64,000 bases of DNA, from assembly GCA_028277395.1 (NCBI GenBank), contig JANQGJ010000085.1:1-64000 (forward strand), written 5' to 3'. The notes beneath the pieces were generated by a model, which was not told the DNA's origin, did no database searches, and worked only from the letters and a program-made list of their open reading frames with translations. The translations under genes were made by a program, and so were the position numbers. Numbering within the stretch: position 1 is the stretch's first letter; each line of letters begins with the position of its first letter. The stretch comes from Bacteroidales bacterium (GTDB lineage Bacteria; Bacteroidota; Bacteroidia; Bacteroidales; F082). Below, piece by piece: positions 12,401-20,710 of this stretch.

Positions 12401-15137
12401 GTATGATGAACATGGCAGAATAGTTGAAACCGGTGAAAGCAGACAGGAATTGAACGGTTATCCTCTGATCCATAGTAGTGTACTAACAGAAGCCATCCTA
12501 AATGACAACAGCTATCCTTCAACATTAAATCAAAATATAACATATTCTTATTATGATGATGCAACAACATCTTATATAGAACAAAAGAACCTAAGATCAA
12601 GAATAGCTGCTTTCGCATATGACAACAGTGGAAACGGGTTTAATGATTTCACAACACATTACAGCTATGATATTCATGGTAATGTTGATATTCTGCTACA
12701 GGAAAACGCTTCATTAATAGGTACTGATGACAACTATAAACGCATAGATTATGAATATGACCTGATATCAGGTAATGTAAACAAAATAAGTTACCAGCAT
12801 GGAAAATATGATGCATCATATCACAAGTATTATTATGATGCGGATAACAGAATTACTGAAGTTTATACATCAAAAGATGATGTTATATGGAAACGCGAAG
12901 CTCGCTACATTTATTATAAGCATGGTCCTCTGGCACGTGTTGAGCTGGGTGACATGAAAGTACAGGGAATAGATTATGCATATACAATTCATGGCTGGCT
13001 GAAAGGTGTTAACAGTAATACACTGGTTGCCAGCAGGGATCTTGGAAAAGATGGTGATGAAAATAATAAACACCAGTATTTTGGCAGGGATGCCTATGGG
13101 TTCACCCTTGAATATTATCCGTTTGACTATATGCCTGAGTTTTCTTCATCATTTGAAGATTATCAGTTTATGGCAAAAAATGGTGAAAATGATACCCAGC
13201 CATTATACAATGGAAATATCAGCTCCATATCAAGTATAAATCACCATTATATATCGGAAGGGAAACAGGTGGCTCCTGACTGGAATCCCGTTGCCTCACT
13301 TGCTCACTATTCATACGATCAGTTAAACAGAATAACAGCAAGTAATATATATTCAAGCGAATCCGTGATCGAAACCAACGATTGGACAGGGTATGCAAAT
13401 CCAGGAATCGATGCATTTAACACAACATATGAGTATGATGCCAACGGAAATATATTAGATTTGCATAGAAATGGTATTCCAACGCAGGAACCCATGGATG
13501 ATCTATCATATAAATACGATCGTGTTGACCCGTTTGATGATGACAGTGACCTGTTAAGCAACAAACTGTTATATGTTACTGATGCTGTTACAAATTCCGG
13601 GTATGAAGATGATATTACCTCACAGGCTGCCAATAACTATGAATACGATTATATTGGAAACCTTGTGGCTGATGCATCGGAAGAAATAGCCAGAATAGAC
13701 TGGAACGTAGCAAATAAAATAGTTAGAATATCACGAGTTGAGGACAGTAAACTTCTGGACATGCAGTTTGAGTATGATGGCCTGGGAAACCGTGTCACAA
13801 AACAAACTTATCCTGCATATGGAACATCTGATGACATAGACTACACATGGTATGTACGTGATGCACAGGGGAATATAATGGCAGTTTACAGATGGAGTGG
13901 AAGAGAAACACCAATGCTGTCTGAGAGCAATATTTACGGTAGTAGCAGGCTGGGATACGCAGAGTTTGTACCAACAAAAGAAGGTACATCTGAACAAACC
14001 GACTATTATCACATTACAGGTAACCGTAAATACGAGCTCACCAATCATCTGGGCAACGTGATGACTGTAATATCGGACAGACCTGTTGCGAATGTTGACC
14101 CTTCAGGTGATTTGAATACAGATTACTATACTGCTGATTTCGTGAGTTCACAGGAATATTATCCGTTTGGTTCACTGGTCCCGGGGTTGAATTTTAATAC
14201 TGAGGAGTATAGGTTTGGGTTTATAGGTGCTGAGAAAGATGACGAATGGGCAGGAGTTACAGGTAGCCATTATGACCATACTTTCAGGAGTTATGATTCA
14301 AGGATAGGGCGCTACAAATCCGTTGACCCATTATTTAGGAGCTATCCTTGGAACTCAACCTATGCTTATGCAGAAAACAGGGTTATTGATGGAATTGATT
14401 TAGAAGGATTAGAGTATTTAAGTGTCCATGAAGCAAGAATTAAAATGCGTGGTGGAGTAGCTCATATTAACTTGGCAAACTTTAATTCAGTTACCCGTTA
14501 TGCATGGAAACAAAGAGATGCGGCAGGAGGATGGCCAGCCGGAAATATTGGTTTTCCTACGGCTATTGGACAATTATCACATCCGACATTACCAACTACA
14601 AAACCTGTGTCATTTAAAGGAGGAGCTCCTTTGTATAACCCGACACAACATAAAGTACAAAACCCTATAGCCAAGAGTACAGGTTTGCCAAACAAAAAGT
14701 ATAAATCAAGAACTGTTTCCGGGGCTTCGGGCATGTCGAAAGGAGGTTCTGTAGCAATGTTGGCGGTAAATGCAATTAATTGGTCTTTGGAAACTTATGG
14801 TAGCTTCAAAATGGCAGAAGATAGACGGCTAACAGATGAGCATATGTCTATTCTTAGAGAACATGTAACAAGAGATTTAAGTAGGGCTTTGGAATCAGGT
14901 ATGATACCAGAACAATATCAAAACTTACAAGATATGGGAAATATTGCCAACGTGGTGTTGTCGGGAGTTAATACAACTGACAATCAGGATATCTATGATA
15001 TTGGAATTAATATTGTAAAAGAAATCTCTGGCAATTATCGCCAACCTATGGAATTAATATCGATTGATGTGCCGGAAGGAGCAGACAATACAGCAGTAAG
15101 GAAAAGCTTTGTAGTTCCGGTTATTGAAGAAGAATAA
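6468..15137 (+). CDS. RHS/YD-repeat surface protein with unique C-terminal tip
   Basis: 2,889 residues with an N-terminal hydrophobic export signal (residues ~9-32). After ~130 residues there is a fibronectin-like segment, then the RHS lead-in (NYFDGSLRGRQTV). A long Cys-containing middle follows, and YD repeats run from ~1870 (HYTLYHYDRAGNLVKT, FRYDVLGRLRFSQ, FEYDGLGNRVTKQ). The RHS core closes with SRIGRYKSVDPLF and the Bacteroidota-type core end IDLEGLEY (D at residue 2644). RHS cores of this kind form a hollow beta-shell that encloses a variable C-terminal effector. Here the ~240 residues after the core match no domain I know, so this is a candidate effector tip. It is the last gene of the operon, followed by a strong bidirectional hairpin. 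Toxin function is inferred from architecture only. Confidence 0.85.
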   Translation: MKNSKKQLRSIFIIIMSIYFIILKAGFGIAATEKEKLRKQGADLIYGMTFALEENMFTNLPSNTLEIENKGKVILGIDHYNNKYIDEIKEITLKVDIRKWANSSASPVSILDKTLKITYDPNGSYNDLYLFKTDDCRKIEVYVESMMINGRSVLNMSNYPYIFLELEIETERYFSFDDASQVTGIGHTYDGNTDQINMHWNVYNGAEAYELEYVAVDNYGYDANGNPYATDPSDIDYNFKNNSTRITLTGNSYSLPLVFERGYLLYRVRAISVSHEYPDNNIYGIWSAPSYGTVDAIPNKYYISEPHDPYKTWTFSTSYAENGLKKEIVNYFDGSLRGRQTVSVMNTQEEAIIQENIYDYLGRPAIAVLPAPVSNEMLRYYEKFNVTQMGKPYSWESFDQDLDCNVKTESMNFNETGAANYYSDKNEYDPVTEAYQAYVPNAFGYPFTQTEYTADNTGRIKRQGGLGDDFQLSFGSQEGHENQYFYGQPNQFELDRLFGTDAGHAYHYKKNMVIDANGQAAVTYLDLAGNTIATALAGTNPQALDALPSLNEGETVSITLMDFNTPSVSNRIEGNTIILNYNIMTPSPGDYTITYQIGNLDFSPECSVEKCFDGVYDLEISITDNCGIELIEGGKIEMTIGDLTELDTICETGQLIIQPINVSFPKAGEYSLTKKLTLNQVALEEYTELFMDTTNSASNPCLPNLDEMIAEAISEIDTTVCNFDCEEVSCEESLGDTYANHQSMFGDNALTEDEYIAAMLECIEYCNPTNPVPSNSMLNMLLADVYPGGQYASYEYDEYGNLNAMNYELSILNQGNKLPGTEISGIEYNNPNWKYPIGDYKDKNNNTAYVTLNEIEPGEYSPRIDNGATVYYVKIDESGSYVTGGSIPAVKPQQLYDLSDFVDMFDENWCYALVQYHPEYAYYTWLEGNKNITFNNMSSDGFDQYILQTLTFTDAVSNFGLTDFQSITDVLDNDPYFKGTGQGISQYNTMKSHLLEAEVSGSDVYNIKHLVAASVRCGNTYEEGEPLPDIEDPCMKFGTGSDIDVLDAEWEMYKYMYIKYKQILQQDAAHDYAINTGNGYNGCIGVGDDEFNHADRGFSDQYNNNDKQPCHIDTYMYYASKQKRFVDRDIDPGIPDYVEDDPVLVEDLEDLIGGTTFLTTGQCPVATHIVNLLNNLANENEFTATSANPANLYTNQAFTPLLYNDLNPGGGPVIQYEWRTSTNTEDDLLGEFFNGTGSDGYINFEWLDVNNPACDWEDISFFFNFQFAEETAGNSKFRVSVIYNVDENTTAQALLFGETSFDLDGCNASSFEYYQPTAFAQDLQTLWNVRIDEGTFQLHHGAGTQLNLPPYDEYMTNVIWHNLSILHPNMSHLWFWEFSTNNWKMYDGDGNDPEITCNVNITSIESGFDYDDLLYFKDIRQLDDQINNFLVTAVVDNNGVQEEYQIEGNVLLVKGSGTIPPYPIPMIELKSDMLLCDETHVKVKEDVELFLHTLAETGNLTSITTNIDEDMWFSDLLISYVGPSDDPDAHFWNPSTVSDTKLEGIITDYMPCSGNQNVINLHIFNCNQTIDFASVDGFQNMTAIYTEGSSGVSTYDFLIEAVMSDASIVQLYGNSTCFPIKNCEDCYDLYLPFTKEACISDYISLESSIYSPYVHDTIYIGTQEEFCELNLGYGSDDYLFYLSEINNLLSINLLGLEEPVVHPLFISLEEFTTNGYSHSENSVNPYYSDFLATVNTIHTLINEPLVIGESPYFFSLREFSDNNFALCVSCYEDYINSLSSNPENVLTIEEFTLNNMCTMIPRDDCPKMPPNIFFSPTSEFENPCVKELTAVATAGVYGEYYALMDSIRNAFVLEYRTACLQVPEFLKMEYLDTEHHYTLYHYDRAGNLVKTVPPEGVRPITDQTILDQITLARETNNNNVILPDHILPTKYRYDSQGLLIEQTTPDAGISIFRYDVLGRLRFSQNKKQRYKGSFSYTRYDEHGRIVETGESRQELNGYPLIHSSVLTEAILNDNSYPSTLNQNITYSYYDDATTSYIEQKNLRSRIAAFAYDNSGNGFNDFTTHYSYDIHGNVDILLQENASLIGTDDNYKRIDYEYDLISGNVNKISYQHGKYDASYHKYYYDADNRITEVYTSKDDVIWKREARYIYYKHGPLARVELGDMKVQGIDYAYTIHGWLKGVNSNTLVASRDLGKDGDENNKHQYFGRDAYGFTLEYYPFDYMPEFSSSFEDYQFMAKNGENDTQPLYNGNISSISSINHHYISEGKQVAPDWNPVASLAHYSYDQLNRITASNIYSSESVIETNDWTGYANPGIDAFNTTYEYDANGNILDLHRNGIPTQEPMDDLSYKYDRVDPFDDDSDLLSNKLLYVTDAVTNSGYEDDITSQAANNYEYDYIGNLVADASEEIARIDWNVANKIVRISRVEDSKLLDMQFEYDGLGNRVTKQTYPAYGTSDDIDYTWYVRDAQGNIMAVYRWSGRETPMLSESNIYGSSRLGYAEFVPTKEGTSEQTDYYHITGNRKYELTNHLGNVMTVISDRPVANVDPSGDLNTDYYTADFVSSQEYYPFGSLVPGLNFNTEEYRFGFIGAEKDDEWAGVTGSHYDHTFRSYDSRIGRYKSVDPLFRSYPWNSTYAYAENRVIDGIDLEGLEYLSVHEARIKMRGGVAHINLANFNSVTRYAWKQRDAAGGWPAGNIGFPTAIGQLSHPTLPTTKPVSFKGGAPLYNPTQHKVQNPIAKSTGLPNKKYKSRTVSGASGMSKGGSVAMLAVNAINWSLETYGSFKMAEDRRLTDEHMSILREHVTRDLSRALESGMIPEQYQNLQDMGNIANVVLSGVNTTDNQDIYDIGINIVKEISGNYRQPMELISIDVPEGADNTAVRKSFVVPVIEEE

Positions 15138-15145
15138 AAACAGAT

Positions 15146-15178
15146 AAAAGAAGGGGAGTTTAAAAGCTCCCTTCTTTT
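15146..15178. terminator. Bidirectional intrinsic terminator between the RHS gene and the convergent lipoprotein gene
   Basis: The arms AAAAGAAGG(G)GAG and CTCCCTTCTTTT form a 12-bp stem with one bulged G and an 8-nt loop. A/T tracts on both sides let it work for both strands. It starts 9 bp after the RHS stop and overlaps the stop codon of the minus-strand lipoprotein gene. Confidence 0.8.
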
Positions 15179-15590
15179 ATTCATATAATGCTTTTGTACA
15201 ATCTAATTTTATACTGTCTGCGGTCAAGGTCATTTTCATTAAATACCCCCAACTAACAGTATCTTGTACTTTCCTTAAATTGTGTATCTCAAAAGTGCGG
15301 TTAAATATCTTGTTAGTAGTATTGATTTTTAAATAAGGAGTGCCATTTTTTTTAGAAACCTTCCATGTTCCCTTCTCTCTATCTGTATGCCTATCTGCCC
15401 AGTCGCTAATAGGTAAATTGCATTTATTATCCTTATTCAAGCCTATACCATTGCTGTATAAATCCCACAAAACAGGTTCATCATGGTAGTATGCTTGATC
15501 TACAACCCATCCGCCCTGTACTTTTTTCTCCAATTCATTACAGGAAGCAAGCGTAAATATGATTATTGTAAAAATTAATATTTTTTTCAT
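15177..15590 (-). CDS. Small lipoprotein, candidate partner or immunity protein of the RHS tip
   Basis: 137 residues. A short signal peptide ends in a lipobox (TLASC-NE) with Cys at position 17. The mature part (LEKKVQGGWVVDQAYY, later EKGTWKVSKK and YLKINTTNKIF) has the alternating-strand look of small lipocalin-like Bacteroidota lipoproteins. The Asn-Glu after the Cys does not settle whether it is surface-exported or stays in the periplasm. It lies directly downstream of the RHS tip but on the opposite strand, which is unusual for an immunity gene; its own promoter would have to lie in 15591-15700. An unrelated lipoprotein remains fully possible. Confidence 0.7.
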   Translation of the reverse strand: MKKILIFTIIIFTLASCNELEKKVQGGWVVDQAYYHDEPVLWDLYSNGIGLNKDNKCNLPISDWADRHTDREKGTWKVSKKNGTPYLKINTTNKIFNRTFEIHNLRKVQDTVSWGYLMKMTLTADSIKLDCTKALYE

Positions 15591-15616
15591 AGTCGTTTTA
15601 TTTTGATAACCAACGC

Positions 15617-15641
15617 TGATTCAGGTTGCAAACCCGAATCA
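15617..15641. repeat. REP-like palindrome, copy 1
   Basis: The arms TGATTCAGGTT and AACCCGAATCA pair over 11 bp with one mismatch around a 3-nt centre, giving the core GGTTGCAAACC. It sits 27 bp upstream of the lipoprotein start codon. The shape and core resemble repetitive palindromes associated with REP-type (RAYT) transposases in Bacteroidota, but it could also be an operator. No transposase gene is seen nearby. Confidence 0.5.
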
Positions 15642-15808
15642 TACAAAAGTAAATCATTTTAAAATTGAACAAAATATTTATTCAATCATAATTTTAAAAC
15701 TGTTTTAGTGTATAATTACCATATGATAAATGTTTAAGGTGAGGTAAATAGGTAGGTGGTAGATTCCTGATTAGGTTACTGGAAAAGCATTTTTTATTTC
15801 TTTTGAGT

Positions 15809-15828
15809 GTTTGGGTTACAAACCAAAC
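15809..15828. repeat. REP-like palindrome, copy 2
   Basis: The arms GTTTGGGTT and AAACCAAAC pair with one mismatch around AC. The core GGTTACAAACC differs at one base from the core of the palindrome at 15617-15641, which lies 190 bp away. It stands 3' of the rhuM fragment. The AT-rich 170 bp between the two copies hold nothing else I can recognise. Confidence 0.45.
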
Positions 15829-15890
15829 GAGCGGTGTGTTATATTAATTATTTTGTTTTTCCAGATAGTAGGATCACATTCTCAGATTAA

Positions 15891-16178
15891 TTATATTGAT
15901 ACAGTATCAACCAGCTCATGTGAGATTGTTCCTGCGTTATGTAAGATTTCTCTGTCATTCAATGATAAAAGTCCATTTAGTTTGTCAATCCAGTCTTTCA
16001 TATACATCGGAATTCGTCTGATTGCTTGTCCTTGTGCAAATATTAGGTATTGTTCAACCAAATTGTTTAATGCAGTTAATTCTATTTCGTTTAAATAGTT
16101 TTTTGCAATCGTTACATCAGGCTTTCTAATTTTATTGCCTCTCCAGTTGGTTAATCCCATATTTTGTTTTATACTGTT
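15891..16178 (-). pseudogene. Truncated RhuM-family gene (C-terminal fragment)
   Basis: The reading frame gives MGLTNWRGNKIRKPDVTIAK and then NYLNEIELTALNNLVEQYL, with MYMKDWIDKLNGLL further on. This is the conserved C-terminal half of RhuM family proteins (named from Salmonella SPI-3 and common in mobile or defence islands). Full-length members are around 300 residues or more. Here the frame is closed by a stop a few codons before the conserved MGLTNW (the residues just before it, SIKQN, still fit the family), so at least half of the gene is missing. The extreme C-terminus is also short. I take it as a remnant of a mobile or defence gene left beside the RHS locus. Confidence 0.75.
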
Positions 16179-16217
16179 TTAAAGAAAGTTATACTGATAT
16201 CAAGAGTAGGGTCATAA

Positions 16218-18719
16218 CTAAAAAGTAAACTGTAAACTCACCCTGATACCAAATGGTGATACATTGGCATGATCGAGGTAGGATAGTCTCCAAACAGCAT
16301 CAACACGTACAATTTTAAATATGTTCTCAATACCTGCTCCTGCTTCAAAATACGGTTTGCTCAACGTGTACATCCCGTCAGGAAATACCGAGTACTCTTT
16401 GTTGTTCTGATCCATTCCTCCTACAAGTCCGGTTACAAATGCAACCTCTCTCCATTTTAGCTTTCTGAACAATGGTATTCTGTTAAATAAATATCCGTTG
16501 AAATGATGAGTATAGAATACCTGGAAATACTTATCACTTACAAACTCATAGTAGTTCATCATGTTGAACGCCGACTCATCAAAAAAGTAGGTTTCGTTAC
16601 CCTCATGAAGTTTAAGCAACGGATAGGGTAATGTTCCCCAGATTCTGCCACCCTCTATCCTGAATTTTGACCACCCCAGGTTAAATACATTAAACCAGTG
16701 TTTTATTCCTATCTGGAGTTTATGATATTCATAATCGCTTTTAAAAAAATTCGGCATGCCATATGCATAGTGTATGTTTAGTATGGGGAATTTTGCACCA
16801 AGGCTGATCCTCTCAAATTCTCCCATTGAAACCCTTTCTTTGTATGCCAATCGTAAGTTCAATCCTATTTCCGCAGAAGTAATTGCGTCCTCTTCCGCTA
16901 TTTTCTCAGTAGCCTCATCCTGGTAATAAAACTCAAATTTAGTTCCCCCCACCGGATAAAGGTTTCTGTTCATCAGTACAAGAGTATTACTAAATCCGGT
17001 AAACCACTCATGCTCGTACGATAGCTTTATTTCTTCAACAAAACTTAGTTTATCAGCAGGCTGTCGTCGGAATAAAAATGCAAGAAAAAAGTCTTCTCTA
17101 AAGGCATTCTGGCTTGCACCCAACTGCTCCAGGTCATACCTGAACGATCCCCGTAAAGCCCTGCGCGGGTTTTTATTGAGCATATACAACACATTTCCGC
17201 CATATTTAAACCTGCCATCCCATGTACCATAAGCCATATAGGCACCAAGCATCACTTTTGTACTAAACGCATTACTGGTCCGCCCTCCAAATCTGAAACG
17301 CGCACCTTCAATGGCATTAAAGCTCAACATTGATGCATAAGGGCCGATCTCGAATTTCCCTTTTACATAATAACCTGTAATAACCATCTCAATTATATCG
17401 ATATAGGTTTTGAATTGAGGTATGGTTTTAAGGGTATCTATCATGTAATAAACCGTTTGCTCGTCCTTTGTAAGGTCTTCATGTCGACTGTTCATCCAGT
17501 ATTCTTCAGATAGATTTCCGGCACTGTCGTGAACTATTACATTAACAGGTGCCTTATAAAACTTTGGTTCTTTAGGCTGATTTATTACATAATCGCGATA
17601 TGATGTTGTTTTCTTGCCAAAAAACCCCATGGTTTTCTCATTATTCTCTATCAGGTTGAAATCACCAACAGTGTAATCCCTGGTTATCACCCAGTGTTGC
17701 CCGTTAACCTGTTCAAACGTTTTATGAATTACAAGGTCATTCACAAAGTTCATATTAACATCCTCTGCAACTTTCATTTCTATTTCCTTAATCGCAAACG
17801 AAGTATCGTGTACCCAGAAATTCCCGGTAAATGTATATGTCTGTTTATGACGAGGCTTAAACATTACCTTGTAACACCATTTATTGCCATGAAATGCACT
17901 GTCAACAAGATAGTATTTATAAAAAGGAAGGCTGCCATTTGCAATTGGGCTGACAAAGTTTATCTGAAAAATATCAATATAATTATCATAAACATTCGTA
18001 TGTAAATATTCGTCACCAAGAAGTTGCATTGCACTTTGATTATTAATACCACTGATCTTGGTTGCTTTAATTTTCTCGATATAACCTCTCGGATCTTTTC
18101 TTGCATAAACATCTGACATTGTCTCACTTAGGAATATTGGCAGATATGTTTTCCCGTTTACGGACGATGTATCAACATTATCAAAAATGAACTTGAATGG
18201 TCGGTATATTCGTCGTTCCATTAGCTTTTCAGTAATATTATTTACATCAAGTTCGATCTTGGTATAGGCCTCATACTGGTATGCTGAATAATGATCAGGG
18301 TCATTATTTGGTTTGTTTTCAATAATTTTCTCAAGTAACACCTCTGCAGGATTAATTCCAGGCCGGATAATAACTGCATCCAACTGAATATGCTGGGATT
18401 TCATTTTAAAATCGATCCTCTGGAACATTCCCTTTTTTACAATAGCATAGTTTCTCTCATAACCCACAAATGATGCCAGCAGAGTATCTCCGGGGGTTGT
18501 TGTTTCAATTGAAAATTCACCGTTAAAATCACTTGTTGCACCAATGGTGGTCCCTTCGAATACAATATTTACAAATGGTAAAGGTTCGGCAGTTGCACTA
18601 TCTGTAACAGTCCCCATTATCTTTGTAAGCTGGGCCAATACACTCATATTAAGCAAAATACCCACAAACACCAATAATATTAGCCTTGTGACTTTAATAT
18701 TTAGGAAGATATTTCGCAT
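16218..18719 (-). CDS. DUF5686 / carboxypeptidase-regulatory-like outer-membrane protein
   Basis: 833 residues. A signal peptide (ending NMSVLAQ) is followed by a carboxypeptidase-regulatory-like (CarboxypepD_reg) domain at ~30-115 (IMGTVTDSATAEPLPFVNIV, SFVGYERNY), then a large DUF5686 region that finishes in amphipathic strands and a terminal aromatic residue (SLQFTF), as in outer-membrane beta-barrels. Length and order are typical for the family. These proteins resemble TonB-dependent receptors but lack a clear plug; their substrate is unknown. The gene stands alone and is divergent from the TPR-HTH regulator, with a 175-bp AT-rich gap in which TGTTCAT occurs twice (18779, 18788). Confidence 0.85.
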   Translation of the reverse strand: MRNIFLNIKVTRLILLVFVGILLNMSVLAQLTKIMGTVTDSATAEPLPFVNIVFEGTTIGATSDFNGEFSIETTTPGDTLLASFVGYERNYAIVKKGMFQRIDFKMKSQHIQLDAVIIRPGINPAEVLLEKIIENKPNNDPDHYSAYQYEAYTKIELDVNNITEKLMERRIYRPFKFIFDNVDTSSVNGKTYLPIFLSETMSDVYARKDPRGYIEKIKATKISGINNQSAMQLLGDEYLHTNVYDNYIDIFQINFVSPIANGSLPFYKYYLVDSAFHGNKWCYKVMFKPRHKQTYTFTGNFWVHDTSFAIKEIEMKVAEDVNMNFVNDLVIHKTFEQVNGQHWVITRDYTVGDFNLIENNEKTMGFFGKKTTSYRDYVINQPKEPKFYKAPVNVIVHDSAGNLSEEYWMNSRHEDLTKDEQTVYYMIDTLKTIPQFKTYIDIIEMVITGYYVKGKFEIGPYASMLSFNAIEGARFRFGGRTSNAFSTKVMLGAYMAYGTWDGRFKYGGNVLYMLNKNPRRALRGSFRYDLEQLGASQNAFREDFFLAFLFRRQPADKLSFVEEIKLSYEHEWFTGFSNTLVLMNRNLYPVGGTKFEFYYQDEATEKIAEEDAITSAEIGLNLRLAYKERVSMGEFERISLGAKFPILNIHYAYGMPNFFKSDYEYHKLQIGIKHWFNVFNLGWSKFRIEGGRIWGTLPYPLLKLHEGNETYFFDESAFNMMNYYEFVSDKYFQVFYTHHFNGYLFNRIPLFRKLKWREVAFVTGLVGGMDQNNKEYSVFPDGMYTLSKPYFEAGAGIENIFKIVRVDAVWRLSYLDHANVSPFGIRVSLQFTF

Positions 18720-18894
18720 TAATACTTAAGAGTTATTGTCACAAAAATATGCTTAATCAACGAAATTAGTATGTTAATTGTTCATAATGTTCATCGGTAA
18801 TCTGAGTCATTGTCATAAAATTTCAACCATATCTTTAATAAACTTAAATTTTCTAATTTTCATATATTAGCCCGGTACTTCATATTTCTGTTTC

Positions 18895-20625
18895 TTGCAT
18901 CTGTTAAAACAAATATCTGTAATCCTGTTATTCTCATTATTTCTGAATGTTACCAATCTGTTTTCAATAAACATACAGGTAATTGACAGCCTGGAAACAT
19001 TACTACTTCTTTCTTCTAATGACAAAAAAGCAGAATTACAGTTGCAACTGGCAAACGAGTTTACAAATAGTAATCCTGACAAAGCTCTTGAATTGTCAAA
19101 AGATGCGCTGAATTATTACAATAATAATAATGATGACTATGGTATATTGTTAGCTACGATCAGTATTGCCAGGGTTTATCAGGTACAAACAGGGTTAAAA
19201 AATGCGATAAATCAGGCTTTAAAGGCCAGAAAGCTTGCAAAATTGATTGGTAAGGACAGGGAGTTAGCAGAATCAACTTTAATAATTGCGAATTGCATGA
19301 GACAATTGGGTGAGTACAAAAAAAGTTCTGCCTATTGTTTTGAAGCACTCGAAATTTATGAAAACAACATTGATTATTACGGCATTTGCGATGCACTAAA
19401 TGCAATAGGGATAATTTACTATGAGCAGTCGGAATATGATAAGGCTCTGAAATACTTTACAGAAGCCCTAAACGCCTCAAACAGGACAAACGATAAATAT
19501 AAGATCGGTGGTATTTATAATAATATAGCCGTAGTTTTTAGCAGTAAAGATGAAAAGTCCAAAAGCATAGAATATCTGAACAAGGCTGCTTCAATTAACA
19601 GAAATACCGAACATAATCAATGGTTAGGTATTAACTATAATAATCTGGCTGACGATTATCTGGACTTAAACATCCCCGATTCAGCTTTTAGCTACGTTCA
19701 AATGGCCATAGATGTTAACCGGAAAATTCAGAATTACAATAATCTGGCTGAATCATACAATGTATTTGCGCAATACTACCAACTTCTAAATGACTCTTCC
19801 AGGTATCTGTATTATTTAATGAAATCTTTTTCCATTGGTAAAGATCAGGGACTAAAAAAAGTAATCTATAATTCATCAAGATCATTAAATCAGTATTATT
19901 TTGCCTCCGGTAATATTGATAGTGCTTATCATTACCTGTCAATTCAAAACGCTACAAAAGATAGTCTGGATAAGGAAAACAGCCTTCTCCGGCTAAACAG
20001 ACTTGAATTATTATATGATCTTGAAAAGAAAGAACAGGAAGAACGAATAGAAAGACAAAGAGAGGTTTTTATAATTACTCTGGTGATCATTTTACTGTCA
20101 TTTGCCCTGATTGTTTTTCTTCTGCTTTTACTCCGTTATAGAATAAAAATTAAATATTCGAAACTTGAAAAGCAGAAGTTACAGGATGAACTTGAGTTCA
20201 GGAACAAAGAACTTACTACAAACGTGATGTCGTTAATGAAAAAAAACGAGATGCTTACCGAGATCACAAAAAAACTGGTAGAGATCGAAAACCAGGCTGT
20301 AAAAGATGACACCAAAGCGGCAATCAACAAAATAGCTATTGATATTGAAAACAGTACACGTGATACCATATGGGAGGAATTTGAGTTAAGGTTCAAACAG
20401 GTGCATATTGATTTTTACGAAAGGCTGGCCCGTAAATTCCCCGACCTTACACCAAACGAACAACGTTTATGTGCGTTTCTCAGGTTGAACATGTCATCTA
20501 AAGACATCTCGGAACTAACCGGACAAAGCATAAATGCTCTCGAGAAATCAAGATTCAGATTAAGAAAAAAACTGGGCATATCCGGCAAGGAAACAAACCT
20601 TATAAGCTTCATATCACAAATCTGA
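18895..20625 (+). CDS. Membrane-bound TPR protein with C-terminal LuxR-like HTH
   Basis: 576 residues from a TTG start; a stop lies 27 bp upstream in frame and there is no usable ATG before the signal peptide (LLKQISVILLFSLFLNVTNL). About six TPR units fill residues ~35-350, followed by a charged segment, one membrane helix at ~391-418 and a cytoplasmic coiled coil. A helix-turn-helix at ~520-565 reads LTPNEQRLCAFLRLNMSSKD and then ISELTGQSINALEKSRFRLR. This is the Bacteroidota type of one-component regulator with a periplasmic TPR sensor and a cytoplasmic DNA-binding end. Its targets are unknown; the genes immediately downstream, preceded by a tandem repeat, are candidates. Confidence 0.85.
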   Translation: MHLLKQISVILLFSLFLNVTNLFSINIQVIDSLETLLLLSSNDKKAELQLQLANEFTNSNPDKALELSKDALNYYNNNNDDYGILLATISIARVYQVQTGLKNAINQALKARKLAKLIGKDRELAESTLIIANCMRQLGEYKKSSAYCFEALEIYENNIDYYGICDALNAIGIIYYEQSEYDKALKYFTEALNASNRTNDKYKIGGIYNNIAVVFSSKDEKSKSIEYLNKAASINRNTEHNQWLGINYNNLADDYLDLNIPDSAFSYVQMAIDVNRKIQNYNNLAESYNVFAQYYQLLNDSSRYLYYLMKSFSIGKDQGLKKVIYNSSRSLNQYYFASGNIDSAYHYLSIQNATKDSLDKENSLLRLNRLELLYDLEKKEQEERIERQREVFIITLVIILLSFALIVFLLLLLRYRIKIKYSKLEKQKLQDELEFRNKELTTNVMSLMKKNEMLTEITKKLVEIENQAVKDDTKAAINKIAIDIENSTRDTIWEEFELRFKQVHIDFYERLARKFPDLTPNEQRLCAFLRLNMSSKDISELTGQSINALEKSRFRLRKKLGISGKETNLISFISQI

Positions 20626-20710
20626 TTGCTTATTATCCTTATTTAGGTCACTTCCCTAATCATCTCAAATTAAGCACTTTCATACAGTTGTAATTCCAAT
20701 TGTCCTGTTA

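Noticed and set aside
15655-15712. AT-rich inverted stretch (TTTTAAAATTGAA ... TTCAATCATAATTTTAAAA)
   Set aside because: The pairing is mostly A/T, broken by mismatches, and expected by chance in such AT-rich DNA.
15811-16098. Plus-strand frame of 95 codons
   Set aside because: It is antisense to the RhuM-like sequence, has no recognisable content, and runs through one of the palindromes.
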